Source: Phytophthora colocasiae
Lineage: Eukaryota > Oomycota > Peronosporomycetes > Peronosporales > Peronosporaceae
Length of the DNA stretch: 64,000 bases
Direction: 5' to 3'
Assembly (NCBI GenBank): GCA_018806915.1
Contig: JAGKQI010000105.1
Span: forward strand, 1,302,001 to 1,366,000
Part shown: in pieces, positions 29,501 to 41,600 of the stretch
Position numbering within the stretch: the first letter of the stretch is position 1
Layout of the letters: the number at the start of each line of letters is the position of its first letter
Notes under the pieces: generated by a model
Seen by the model: the letters and a program-made list of their open reading frames with translations, nothing else
The model's database searches: none
What the model was told of the DNA's origin: nothing
Made by a program: the position numbers and the translations under genes

Positions 29501-29988
29501 TGATCCCATGCCTCCTTGTCTGCAATCGTAAGTGTTGAATTGGGGAAAGTCTGGTCGTTGGTGCCGTGAGTTATCTTCATTTCAGGAGCCTGGAAGCTGC
29601 CAACATTGCGATCTTCATAGTTGATATTAAATATAGCAGACTCAACCGTTGCAGGGAATGGAGAGGCAGCCATGAGGCTCAGACTTAGATTTAGAGTCAC
29701 TGAGGCCGTAGACGGTTGGCTCAGATCCATCCTCTCAATGTGCATGACTGTATCCTTGATAGCCTTGGTGGCGATGCGTTTAATTTGGCTCGACACTATC
29801 AAGTATGACAGGCCGAAGAGGATCAACACCACACCAGACACTGTCGCCAGTCGGCGTCGATACCACGGCTTCGTTTGCTTCTTGCGGGGCTTGAATCCTT
29901 CATCATACAGCCCTAGAAGCGGCTGTTGGGCCGCCAGGCGCTCGTCCAGATCCAGCTCGTCTTCACGAGTCTCCATCAGATTTGACAT
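26557..29988 (-). CDS. Large single-pass membrane protein with DUF3712/LEA2-like repeats
   Basis: 1143 residues, one exon, ATG 29988. Layout: about 48 charged cytosolic residues, one membrane segment (VSGVVLILFGLSYLIVSS, about 50-68), then a long outside or lumenal part rich in N-x-S/T sites. That part repeats a beta-sandwich module of the LEA14/DUF3712 kind, marked by (R/Q)NPS-x-x-T-x-x-G-x-L around 260, 545 and 895 and ending in a related LRNPFSESITVKGVDLEL stretch. A cysteine-rich tail (CFSCCQGSHCSD..CPRAS..QC) follows. LEA2-type domains are thought to bind lipids and occur in tandem in lipid-transfer proteins; that role is inference. No clear human name. Its start codon is only 55 bp from that of the MYST gene. 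Confidence 0.75.
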   Translation of the reverse strand: MSNLMETREDELDLDERLAAQQPLLGLYDEGFKPRKKQTKPWYRRRLATVSGVVLILFGLSYLIVSSQIKRIATKAIKDTVMHIERMDLSQPSTASVTLNLSLSLMAASPFPATVESAIFNINYEDRNVGSFQAPEMKITHGTNDQTFPNSTLTIADKEAWDQFAGDMMRNSDIQYEIFSFLNIHVRLLGLVTLSASGIPLKKTMTFKGMDGLKDMQIIQVNMQNSTQKQVVATIKTCIRNPSVTTIRPVGALCLKAHYPNLGKDTLVAHLTTSADTGLPVADGQPSDPYCASFSGPTDMSRGYNLLELQGEMLGTNSEAISGLITKYLSNVSAELTVLTCPQATSVPLFNEAMKNLTIESSLPPQKEPLVGNMFFRGISLHAPEQGSENDLVRMDTAVLVEATSPLGPNSALTITNVRMNVSLSGADVALGTLSTVSVDIIDGKLVDRSNISVECLTELDFAEKGRAFGRFVRASVVKDQVPLGLIGSMDVKCHGALGTLNLSGLPLRTTALLNGMNNFQDVAVKSFSLPGTGSASEHEEPIQTQIEIRNPSVFTVSIGALLMDLSLNEPREKFGALQGIMNLAPGMNDLEMKGHLKPAEGAAGQVSDAVAGFFSRYLEGKSSQVVVKITATQYPTCVWMTEALIGLTIGTSFPGVKKGFQMIKEIKMNQLDVTLDEAPPGERGPTTNTRMLVRTDMKAKVKMPASISIPLRISNLSVALTLENELGGHLGSLVSDRESCEYNQTDGGAFRLNMSHFYPIGFNVLQDVRGMSSFIQDLLTKNGSIMMRLASDGIEEGAFPDVETRMGMLALQNIPIRGEPLITAMDSFRHPPVKVLSVDIQRGSPSSMVMTMEFSLQNPSIVQTKLGSLVLDVFSDGVRMGSAMISDFSLNCCGEPTVLRGKFEYNPHPSDLETAERFLSNFVCGYFTGGAAQEIAIKGSAESTTLDLLQPAMKALSIPSKLPTLGQLFPATPTLVTSSQLYIPSLFHLTRIPTSLELRNPFSESITVKGVDLELYPCEDQITGDDGKLLCKKYFDESFARFAPEVFELIFIPANSNGCFSCCQGSHCSDRTPLCPRASVGQCMSADVQSFLSPEAIATIIHSLTGGLLMRVNGTIAASIGDYATSLFYKQDGLLVTMAKYM

Positions 29989-30043
29989 TTTTCTTCAACT
30001 ATGGGATGGTGTGGTCCACCCCACATAATCCACATTATGGAAA
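29989..30043. promoter_or_regulatory. 55-bp bidirectional promoter gap
   Basis: Everything between the two divergent start codons (29988 minus, 30044 plus). It contains CCACATAATCCACATTATGG, an imperfect palindrome-like stretch, and no standard TATA box. The promoters of one gene must overlap the transcribed leader of the other, or the true starts lie further downstream. Confidence 0.5.
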
Positions 30044-31901
<1,858 letters not shown>

Positions 31902-32004
31902 CGATAGGTACTGAAAACAAGTCGTTGCCATTTCGGTTGTGTAATACTGGCTCTACTGGGTTCTATGTCTCTACTTGAAGCTGCTCTTGATCCAGAACCG
32001 GTAG

Positions 32005-32337
32005 TCACGGGCTCGTGAGGTGTTGGCAGGCCAATTCGAATTCCTGCTTTTGGGTCTCTGTCATCTCGCTCTGCACTGTCTCGAGGACGTTCTCCAGCCC
32101 ACTGCCCTGCAGCGACTTGGAGCACCGTAAGTGATACCACTCCATGAGCATGAAGCCTTCCACGTGGATATACATGAGGCCAAGCTGCCACTCGCCCTGG
32201 TTGATTCTCTTAGAGCACACTTGGCACGTCGTAGTGTTGGTCGGCGCCACACGAGCCACAGGTTGGTCACAGCGGCTCCATGAGTTGCTAGAGCGCGGAC
32301 TGGTACCCGGAGGCGGAACTTGAGGGAGCTGGTCCAT
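32005..32337 (-). CDS. Stand-alone PARP-type zinc-finger protein, copy A
   Basis: 110 residues, ATG 32337. A single PARP-type finger, the kind that reads DNA breaks in PARP1 and DNA ligase III, is almost the whole protein: CQVCSKRINQGEWQLG, then WYHLRC, giving C-x2-C ... H-x2-C. The N terminus is proline-rich (QLPQVPPPGTSPRSS); the C terminus is a short acidic helix. No catalytic domain is attached. The tandem paralogue B begins about 1.1 kb further right. Role in damage sensing is inference from the fold. Confidence 0.8.
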   Translation of the reverse strand: MDQLPQVPPPGTSPRSSNSWSRCDQPVARVAPTNTTTCQVCSKRINQGEWQLGLMYIHVEGFMLMEWYHLRCSKSLQGSGLENVLETVQSEMTETQKQEFELACQHLTSP

Positions 32338-33088
32338 TTGTATGAGAGGTTCTGCTAATGGTTATCGACTTGACTTCGGTGTTGGACAAGCAGACAAAGC
32401 GCGATCAAGTTCAGCAAGAGCTGTTGAGCGGGAGGAGGCGAATCCAAAAGTGCAGATGAGGCTGGAGAGCTTAGCCGTCGATACAGAAACGAGTACGACT
32501 AGACACCCCAAAAGGTGAAGGTTCGTTGGAGGGATGACTGCGTTGCTGTAACTGCGGCAAACACTGTGATATTATCCCGCGACTGTAAAACTCATCCCAC
32601 GTCGCTTGATTCACAGCTTGTCCGATCGACAAGCAGGACACACTTGGAACTGTGCTTGGTCTCACGGGGACTTGGCTGCTTTTCCGTCATGGTAGCTGTT
32701 TTTAATCAGGTATCATTGAGAGGCTGAGGATAACGACCAACTTCCGTTGAGTAGTCCTGGAACCATTTCTCTGTTGCTCATCAAGAAACCACTTGTACTA
32801 GAACCTGGCTTGGACGTCCTTGTATCTAGATATGTCAAGATTTTTTGGCTTGCTGCCAACAAGAACTTCTTGAAGAAGGCGGTAGGTACTGTAACCACGG
32901 GTGTGTTGATTCTACTTATGTTGTACTATTCCTTTCAATCTACTCTTGCATGGCGGGACGCTCGCTAGGCGTTCCTTGTGGTGATTCTACCCCCAACTCT
33001 GGGGCGTCTACAAAATGACACGACATGGACTAACTGGGACGGCATTATGACGGCACTTGGACATGGATACTCACTCTGTTCTGGCAAG
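32338..33088. other. Gap between the two PARP-finger genes, upstream region of copy A
   Basis: Its left part (about 32400-32455) resembles the upstream region of copy B (about 33495-33540): both read GTTCAG..GAG..AGG..GAATG/CC..TGCAGATG. The duplication therefore covered the promoter. A 73-residue plus-strand frame (32747-32968) has one hydrophobic segment, but I see no support that it is a gene. Confidence 0.4.
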
Positions 33089-33427
33089 TCATGCCACCTT
33101 CTTACACGCCAACTGGAACTCCTGCTTCTGTGCCGGGTTCATCTCGCTCTGTACTGTCTGAAGGACATCGTTCAGCCCACTGCCTTGCAGCGACTTGGAG
33201 CACTGTAAGTGATACCATTCCATGAGCATGAAGCCTTCCACGTGGATGAACATGAGGCCGAGCTGCCACTCACCCTTGGCGATGCACTTGGAGCACACTT
33301 GGCACGTAGTCGTAGCGATAGGCGCGACACGGGCTACAGCCTGGTCGCAGCGACTCCACGAGTTACTGGAGCGAGGACTGGTGCCCGGAGGCGGCACTTG
33401 TGGGAGCTGATCCATCTGAGTAGCCAT
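33089..33427 (-). CDS. Stand-alone PARP-type zinc-finger protein, copy B
   Basis: 112 residues from ATG 33427; the ATG at 33415 matches the start of copy A (MDQLPQ). Same finger: CQVCSKCIAKGEWQLG and WYHLQC. Differences from copy A cluster before the second half of the finger and in the C-terminal helix (MNPAQKQEFQLACKK against MTETQKQEFELAC), so both copies look maintained, and the cysteines and histidine are unchanged. An extra cysteine next to the first pair (SKC) is peculiar to this copy. Confidence 0.8.
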   Translation of the reverse strand: MATQMDQLPQVPPPGTSPRSSNSWSRCDQAVARVAPIATTTCQVCSKCIAKGEWQLGLMFIHVEGFMLMEWYHLQCSKSLQGSGLNDVLQTVQSEMNPAQKQEFQLACKKVA

Positions 33428-33879
33428 GGGCTTTTGGTGTTGCTGTTACTTGCAGTCGAGACGGGACTGCAGTGGGAGGCACGCTGAAGTTCAGGAGGCG
33501 CTTGACGGAGAGGAGACGAATGCAGAACTGCAGATGGGGACGACGGACGTCTATGGATGTAGTGGCTGCGAGCTGGACAGTAAAGTGCGATATCGCGAAC
33601 GAAACTGGGCCGGTCTTTCCACGAAGTGAGCGGCTTGATTCCCTGCGTTGGTGGCGACGGAGGCTGCTGTCTTTCCAGCGACTTCCGGGGCGGCGTGTGG
33701 CGGTTGAGCGTGTGGGACTTGCGTCGACGGCAGTGAAATGCGTTGTGAAATGCCAACCGTGTCGAACTCCCGGAGCCGGCGCTCGCCCTCGCTCTGCGTG
33801 ACTCGGAGCTGGCAGCCGTTTTTTCGCCGTCGTTAAAAACTGGTAGTTCGTCCGGTTGCACGCGCTGAGGCTCAGCTAC
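33428..33879. other. Upstream region of PARP-finger copy B, unassigned coding potential
   Basis: A minus-strand frame (33861 downward) is open and partly protein-like near its start (DELPVFNDGEKTAA), then becomes S/P/R-rich. I could not tie it to a family or splice it convincingly to neighbours. Confidence 0.25.
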
Positions 33880-34164
33880 AACCGCACGTCTGCCGACTTA
33901 ACCAAATCTCCCAGAGCAACAGGGAGCTCTTCCTCTGCAAGACTGAAAAGCGGCACGGAACGTGAATTTTTGTTACCGATTTCTTCTTGCAGCGCTAATG
34001 GAGCACATACGCGCGTAGGACGAAGCAATCCAGAGCCATGTAGTGGCGCGCGCGTTACCTCCGGTCGAGTATCGCAGCGACATTACGCTTGATTTATTCG
34101 CGGCTTGCACCTGCTGGAGTCCAGCCTGGACGGCGCGCCGCACAAAATTGGCCGGAGCTGCCAT
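33880..34164 (-). CDS. Possible small two-exon mitochondrial protein
   Basis: ATG 34164 opens MAAPANFVRRAVQAGLQQVQ, typical of a mitochondrial presequence (R and A, no acids), ending near LRYST. A donor GTAACG after 34061 and an acceptor TTTTCAGTCTTGCAG would join in frame to EELPVALGDLVKSADVRL and a stop, giving about 54 residues and an intron near 105 bp. No family recognised; the frame is also open upstream of the ATG, so the start is a guess. Confidence 0.25.
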
Positions 34165-35470
34165 CTGGGCGGCGGCTGTCCTGGTTGCACCGCGCTCGAA
34201 GCCCCAGCTCTGCTCCAGCGCTCTGGTCGTCAAACTTTGGTTCAAAGCCCAGGCTTGACGGGCGTGCGCGGCACTGTCTGGAGGAAATTTTCTGCTCCGG
34301 GGGCCCACGCTCCGATCCCCGAAATTGATCCTCGAATTTCTGATGCGCGACTACTTTTTTCGGCTAGCTCCGGAGTCGGCGTTCGAGCCGCTGGGCAGAC
34401 AATGCAGGGACCATCTTCGGGATGAGGTTCATGCGGTCGCGACGGTGGCTTCGCTCTGGCGAAGGTGCTGCCGTGGCCGCAGTTTGGAAGGCGAACGAAT
34501 TGATTCATTAGCGGATTCCGTTCGGCGTGTGCCTACCAATTCGGTAACTGAGGGCTGTGATGGACACGTGCAACTCAATTCTTTCGTGTCCGCCGGAGCG
34601 AAGCGCTCCCTATATCATATCGGCGCTTGTTTCTTGTCCGATTCAAGCTTGGGGAGCTCGCCTTGTCTGCCACGTTGGTGTCATGGGGACGAGCAGAAAC
34701 ACGGCACGAACTTGAGATAGTAACGCGCTTCTGAAGCGAAAAGTTTTGATTGCCTTGCGAACTTTCCCCCTCACGCCAAACCACCCGAATCTGAAGCCCA
34801 AGTGCGTTCGATGCCGACACCAGACCATGTTCATACAAGTCAGACATGCAACACAACTTACAGTTTACATGTTAGTGGGAACTTGCACGTTGGCTCACTC
34901 GACCAGGTTTGGCAAACCGTTTGCCTGTCAAAATTTGCCCGTGATCCGTGCAGCCAAGCAGATCCGGCGGGGGTGCCTACGACGGAGCGATATTATCCCA
35001 GCCTAGCTTCACGGAGTCCACGGAATGAGCTCTGGGGCCGGAGCCTCTGGTCCAAGGATTTACTGCGAACATTTTGTCGACCTCCTTTGCGGTGCTGGCC
35101 ATGATCTCCTTATATGACTCATGTCCGGTTGACTATTGGAGACCTGGTCAATGGTCAATGCATGGAGTGACGATACGCTTGGACGGCAGCGCACAAGTGC
35201 TACAGGTTAAGATGGCGTACGTTGGACCAAGCTTGAGCAGCTCGTCCGGGGGAGGGGGGGGACAAGAGGACGCGCGCATAGAAGATGGCAGCCTCACTTC
35301 AACTGCAAAGCTCGCCCCCTGCCATCTCGTGAGAAGTTCATCGAAACGCAGAGAAGGACCCTGGAATCGCCATGGAGCGCCGCCTACACCTGGGTAACAC
35401 CCACATCACTGCAGTGACAGCAGACAGGTTCACGTATAACGGCCTGAGCTAGGAAATTCAAATAGCAAGT
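34165..35470. other. Intergenic stretch, nothing recognised
   Basis: Only short open frames in all directions, no transposon ends, no tRNA. A purine/G run lies near 35248-35262. Confidence 0.4.
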
Positions 35471-35623
35471 TGTTTTATCAATCTTCACCACACACAGGCG
35501 CTTCCCTGTCCCTCGGAGGAACTTCCTCCACGCCCTGCCCGTCAACTACATGTAAAAGTAGGTTCCTCCGGCCTGCGACCTCTTGGCACTGGCAAAAGGC
35601 TACATAATGTTATCTCTCAGGAC

Positions 35624-38600
35624 TTACATGAAGTCGTCCGTGCCGCTGCCGTCTTCCTGCGTGTCCAAATGCACCGCCCGGAACCGTTCGTTGCTGTCTC
35701 GGATCTCGTCCTCGCTGTCGTCATACTCGACTGTCTCGGCGTCGGCGTCCACATCCACAGTCTCGACCACCATGTCGGATGACGGCGCGGTCGGAGCACT
35801 CAAGTTGTCCTCTTGATCGCCGAAACCCCCGCTGGCCATGTACCCCTCCACGGAGTCTGACGCATCCGCAGCGTCCCCTTCGCCATCGAGAGCCGCCACT
35901 GTTGAGCTGTAGAGACGTACCGTCGGCACAGGCGGCTTGGCCTTCTCGTTTTTCACCCACACCTTCCAGCCGTCCACTGGCGGAGCCTCATCGTCGATGT
36001 GCGACTGAACAAAATAAAAGTCCTCATCGGACATGGTTCCGAGTAGTTTCTTGTTGGGGGAGTACGAGATGTACCAGCGACGTGCCTTGCTTGGCATGCA
36101 GCAGCGAAATAGTGTGTACTCGATGTCTGTCTTCGTGCATGCGTACGTCAAGCAGTTGTCATGGACGTGGGTCGTGCTAACGTACACGCCATTGACGGCG
36201 GCGTACCCTGCGCTTTCCACCATGTATCGCCGCTGCTCTTCTTGATACGGAATGCCCAACGCCTCACCCAACCGCCACAACATCTCGAGCTTGGCTGGCT
36301 CGCGTCGCAATAGCGCTAAACGTCCACCCAGACTTGGCTGCAGGGACTCAAGACGCAGCCACTCATAGAGCCATTCCCACTCACTGCGATGACCGTCTAA
36401 CCATTCACTAACTGCAGGGACGCGCGCACGTAGCTCCAACACTAGCACCAGTTGTCGATACACAAACAACGGGACGTGTCCAGTATTCACGTATCGAGAG
36501 CGTAAATTTTCTCGGCTGCGCGCTGAACTGAGTAACCCGTAGTCGCTGTGTATCAACGCCAGCTCCACCAGTTCCTTCTGGTAGTCACACTCGTAGCCCA
36601 GTACACGCTGCACGCCCAGCGCACACGCATCAACCACAGGCTGCCCCTTCCATCCTGTCTCGGTGCTCTGGAGGCAATGCAGGAGTGCCCGCAACAACCG
36701 CGTGGATGTCTCGTGGTCTCCCAAACTTAGCCGTAGAAGCAGCTCACAAGTCGTTTCCGCCTCTTCTTCCAGAGCTGAATCGAAGAACACGTCGTTCAGC
36801 AGCGCACCACGACTTAGAGCACTCAAGCCCTCGAGAACCTGGGCTCCAGTAGGAATATCTCCGTTCGACAACGAGTGTCGCTGCAGATCCTCGCTGAAGC
36901 CAAACTGGCGAAGATCCTGGAGAACTGACTTGGTCGATGTCGCAGCCATGTCTGTGTAGTACAACATAAACCCATCGAGCTCTACACGTGACGTACTTGC
37001 AGGTTCGTCCTTGGTACTGTCGACGACTGGAGTGCCGTACTTGATCAGCATACCCTGGGCCTGCTGTTCAACGGCTGGACTGCTTGTAGCACTGCTTAGC
37101 GACACAGAGAAAAACTTCTTGAGCTCGTCAAGGCCCATACCAGGGTTGCTATCCGCGCCTCCTGATGTCTGGTAATCCTGGAAAATTTCAGTCAGTGCGT
37201 GCTCAGCCTTGTCTGACAGTACTGTGCGGTGAGGATACTGCGTGCTGGCCTCCGTTAGAAGAGGCTCTGTAGTACGCCTAGGCAAGCCTAGAATTGCAAT
37301 AACAGCCTCAAGAAGATACTGATAATCCGGCGACGCGTACCGTGACGCTGTCGGTTGCAATGTCGAGGACGGGAACGCATCTCTCAGAGCGCTTGGGCCG
37401 CGATCACACAGGAAGAAGTTGATTAAACGAGCAATCATTTCCAGTTGTTGCAGCTGAGTTCGCGCAACGAGACTGATTTCGGCGCAGTTGCGCAACAGCA
37501 TGAAACACTCCTCCAAATGAGACTGCTGCATGATGGACGTTTGGTCCAAGAAGGAAGCGATAGCATCCAAAAAAGCACGAATGACTGTTGTATCAGCTTC
37601 TTCCGCCGCCTCAGCGCCCGTCTTATCCAGTGCAGTTTGTTCTTCCTTCCGGTGGGTCTCATACGCCGTAAGAGCTCGTGAAACGAGGTGCACAAACGAC
37701 TGACGCGCAATCGAGTCGGGGCATTCGAACAACAGTCCACGCAGCCACAAAATGCGCTTGGACGTAGAGAGTGCCGAGAAGAAGCGTACACAAATCGCCT
37801 TGGACCGCGTGAACTTAGACACCAGGACGGTAATCCATCGTGCAATTCCGTGTTTTTCACGGGAGTGAAGCAGTACACTGAGAACGAACTCTACTCCAAT
37901 TTCTGTCAGTGTCATCTGGATTTCTTCGTCGGCTCGAACTGCCGGCACAGCTAGTGCCACTGGTGCCGGTGGTGCCGGTGGAGCAGATATATCATTGGCC
38001 TGGGTCGATGGTGACAGCGCCATAGGTACATCTTCATCCGCTGCTGAAGCTTCTTTAATATACTGGGACTGGACCATCTCACGTAGAAACTCATGGAACT
38101 CGACGTCGAAAAGGTACGAGTTTTGCAGGAAGACCTCGTTGGATTTCCACACTTCTGCTTCGTACTCGCAGCGTTCTTCATCCGGAGCAGCAACAACGTC
38201 AGAAGACACTTCACCTCCTGCCTCAGCCTTGCCGGGTACTGCGTCAGGTTCGACAGGGATAACTTTTTCATAAAACAGCATAAGCGCGTTGCTGAACACT
38301 TCCATCTCCATCGAGTTGCTCGATCCGTGCCATGACCGTCGCTGAACTCCTCCAAAGCATTCAGCCTCGATGTTAGCAGGGTCGAATGGCGTCACATCTT
38401 CATCGTCATACTTAAACCACTTCTCAGACATGTGGTCGTAAATAAATGAGTAGTAGTGGCCGCCTTGGGCTACTCCTGAGTGCACCAGAATACCCTTCAG
38501 TCGGTACTCGTAGTTAGGATCTGATCGGAAGCTGTTCCTGTCGTCACCTTCGCTGTTATCACCGGTCGCACTTCGTGGAGAAGCAGCAAGCTTGATGCTT

Positions 38601-41600
38601 GACCTAGGCGATGCATTATGAATCGCTGGTGTGTCACCATTCACGTCTGCCATAAACTCGTCCGAATCACTGGAGTCGTCAGATGCCATATCTTCGTCAG
38701 TAGACGTCTCCTCACGCTCTTGCTGCAAGTTGGAGCGAGCTTCTTGCTCTTCAATCCCCGACTTTGTGTACGGCTTCATACTCAGACGCATGGGGAACGA
38801 GCACCGGTTGTTCAATTTCACAGTCTCGAACGTAGTGTAGTCTAGGTCGAAACGCTTTAAATGAAGAATCAGTAGATTCGGGAGCGAGCCGAAGCATGTC
38901 CGACGCACAGCAGCCTTTTTCGTCGCACACAGTTCGCACTCCACCTTGTTGTCGCCGTCCATAAGCTCCCCCTCGACAAACGCAGAAAGCGATTCCTCGA
39001 TGCTTTCCTTTCCACGGATCTGCAGCTCCAGGCGAATAAATGGTTCTTCGCGCTCATAGCGGTGGCCACAGTCCTTCGGAAGCTTTTGAGATATGAGTTT
39101 GCCACCGAGGACATCCTGAAGGCAACGCGTGCCTTGTGGCGTCGTCTTCAGTCCAGTTTCTAAACGATCCAATAGCTTATCACAAAACTCGGTCGCATCG
39201 TTCTGCTGGTACACCGAAAACTCCAGGTTTAGACAAGTACATGAGTCAACAAACGCTTTCGGGTTGAAGTAACGCATCTCGCTATCGCGCAAGTAGCAAA
39301 ACGTGCGCTGAAGTTGGCGAAGAACTTCCAATGTCGCCTCAGTGCCCGTCAACTCAGGCTGCAAAATCACGTAGCGGCCATTTTCATTGCCTGGTCGGCC
39401 CTCTGCCAGTACGAAGGTCGCTTCGCCACCATTTTCGTATCGCATCGTGTGTTGGCCGGATAGGTCATCGTAGCCCACAACATTTGCTTCATATACACGG
39501 CCGCCTAGGCATTCCAGCGCCACACGACATCCAACCAAGCGTTCAGGGAACTTTTCTGCCTCAGCCTTGGTGGGCTCTTGCGAAGAAGGACGAGGTGCTA
39601 CGTTGGCACCTAACAACCCTTGACGCAGTGTTGGATGCATGAATAACTGTTGCAAGAAGGAGTTCATGTAGCACGAGCAGCCTTGGTTCTTGAGGCCAAC
39701 ATGCTCGCCGTTACCACGCGTTTCGATGTTGTTCTCTTGACCCCACTTGAATCGCAGCGCGTCACTCCGCGTGAACAGCTTGGTCAGGCGTCCGTGCAGG
39801 TCGTGTAGAATACTCGAGTCTGAAAAGATTGCACTTGCCAACAACTTGAACGCTGGGCGTCGCGTCTCAAGGGACACACACAGAGGACAGCGATGTCGAT
39901 CTTCAGAAGGCAGCGTGAATAAGCACTCCTCATAGACAACGTCAACAATGTCGCGGGCAATACCGGCTCGCACATCAGCGTGGACCACCAGCACTTCGCG
40001 CAAGAACTCCAAGAACCCGATAAGTACTTCGCCCGAACGCTCGTTGCAGGCAAGGAACTTGCTCGAAAAGCCACGACGTAGCTTCGCCACGACAGCCTCA
40101 GCAAGCTTTTGACAACTCGAAGAAGTGTTGCCACTGTCAAGGCGTGCCAAAGAGCAAAGCATCTTTGTGTACTGGTCACATGGCGCAGTCACAGTCTCTA
40201 TACGGTCGATGGACTGGATGCATTCCTCGTAAACTACCTCAGCTGCCGCGTCGGAAGCCTTGCAAACGGATTCCAATGATGAACCCCACTGGTCTCGCAC
40301 TTGATCTGATTCAAACCTGGTAAAAATATTCATAATAATGGCACGTGGCTCCAACGCCTTCACGTACTTGGCCGCTGCGTCCTGTGCAATGGACACAATC
40401 GACTCCACCGTCTTCACAGCATCAAGCAAGATGCGGTACGCTGTTTTTTTGGTTGGTGTCTTTTCCTCGACACGAGTGTATTCAGATACCACAAGCTCGG
40501 CGATCTTCAGGACTAGCTGATCATAGCGGCTTTGCTCCACAATAATTTTCGCCCTGGGAATCTGAGCACCGTCCCCTGATTTCGCCTGCGAGTCACCATC
40601 AGAAAGAGCTTCATCCGGAATTTCTTTGTTGGCAGAGTACAATCCGTTATCGTGGCCTGAATCGAAGAGGCAAAACTTTAGGATTCGAAGAGCCACCGCG
40701 GCGCCTTCATTGAAAGAGCTCTCGTGGAAATTCGCGTTAATAAAGTACGATAGCACTTCGTGGAATCCACCTCCAGAAATGAAACGTTGAAGATACGTCT
40801 GCGCGAACGAAATTTTAGCGCCATCGGATGGGAGAAGCAGCGCATCCATAATCTGCAGAGTGTAAATCGCCTGGTGCGACGAGATTCCTTTTACCATAGA
40901 CGACCAATCGGGCTTGCTTCCTCCATTAGCAGGATCATTCGAGGGGGAGTTCATATTCACATCTCCGTCACCTGGTTCAGTCGCGCCAATGTTGGAAACT
41001 CGGTTCAGTAGCTCGTCGCTAGTCGGGATTTGCTTCAAAAAGGCCCACAGCAACTCGTGCACAGAATGACCTTCCACAATGTCAAGTACGCGGAACAGAA
41101 TTCTAAAGTACGAGGCGTCATGAGCAATCACAACGCCTGGATGGTGCTCAGAGAGTGATGAAGGCGATGCAGGCGAATCCTTGTCTGCTGATGCCATTCC
41201 TTGATCTTGATCCATCGCATTGGAGCTAGAGCGCTGCACAACCGAGTTGAACATAAGTATCCGCAACTCACTGGACTCCGTAATATCTAGGTCTGCGAGC
41301 GTCTTTTGGTCACCTGTAATCGCTGACCCGGATGAGAGGATCTTCGTCTGTTGCATAGGGTGGCCCACTAACTTTTCAATTTGCTTCCGGAAATGCCACA
41401 GTGTCTGGTTCGAGTACGCTGATGCCTGCATAGTTCGCACATTGTCCTGGGTTCCGGCTGATGTACCCGATGCACCTGCCCCACTCGCGTTGGAAGACGG
41501 GATCCGCTGAGCAATGACCTTGAGTTTAAAGTACGCGCCACGCCCACTGAGACCATGCGGAACAAAAGTCTGCTTTTTGCGAGCGCTAGACACCAGTCCA

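Noticed and set aside
34165..35600. tRNA, small RNA or transposon ends in the largest gene-poor stretch of the right part
   Set aside because: No cloverleaf, no inverted terminal repeats and no LTR-like ends were found by eye.
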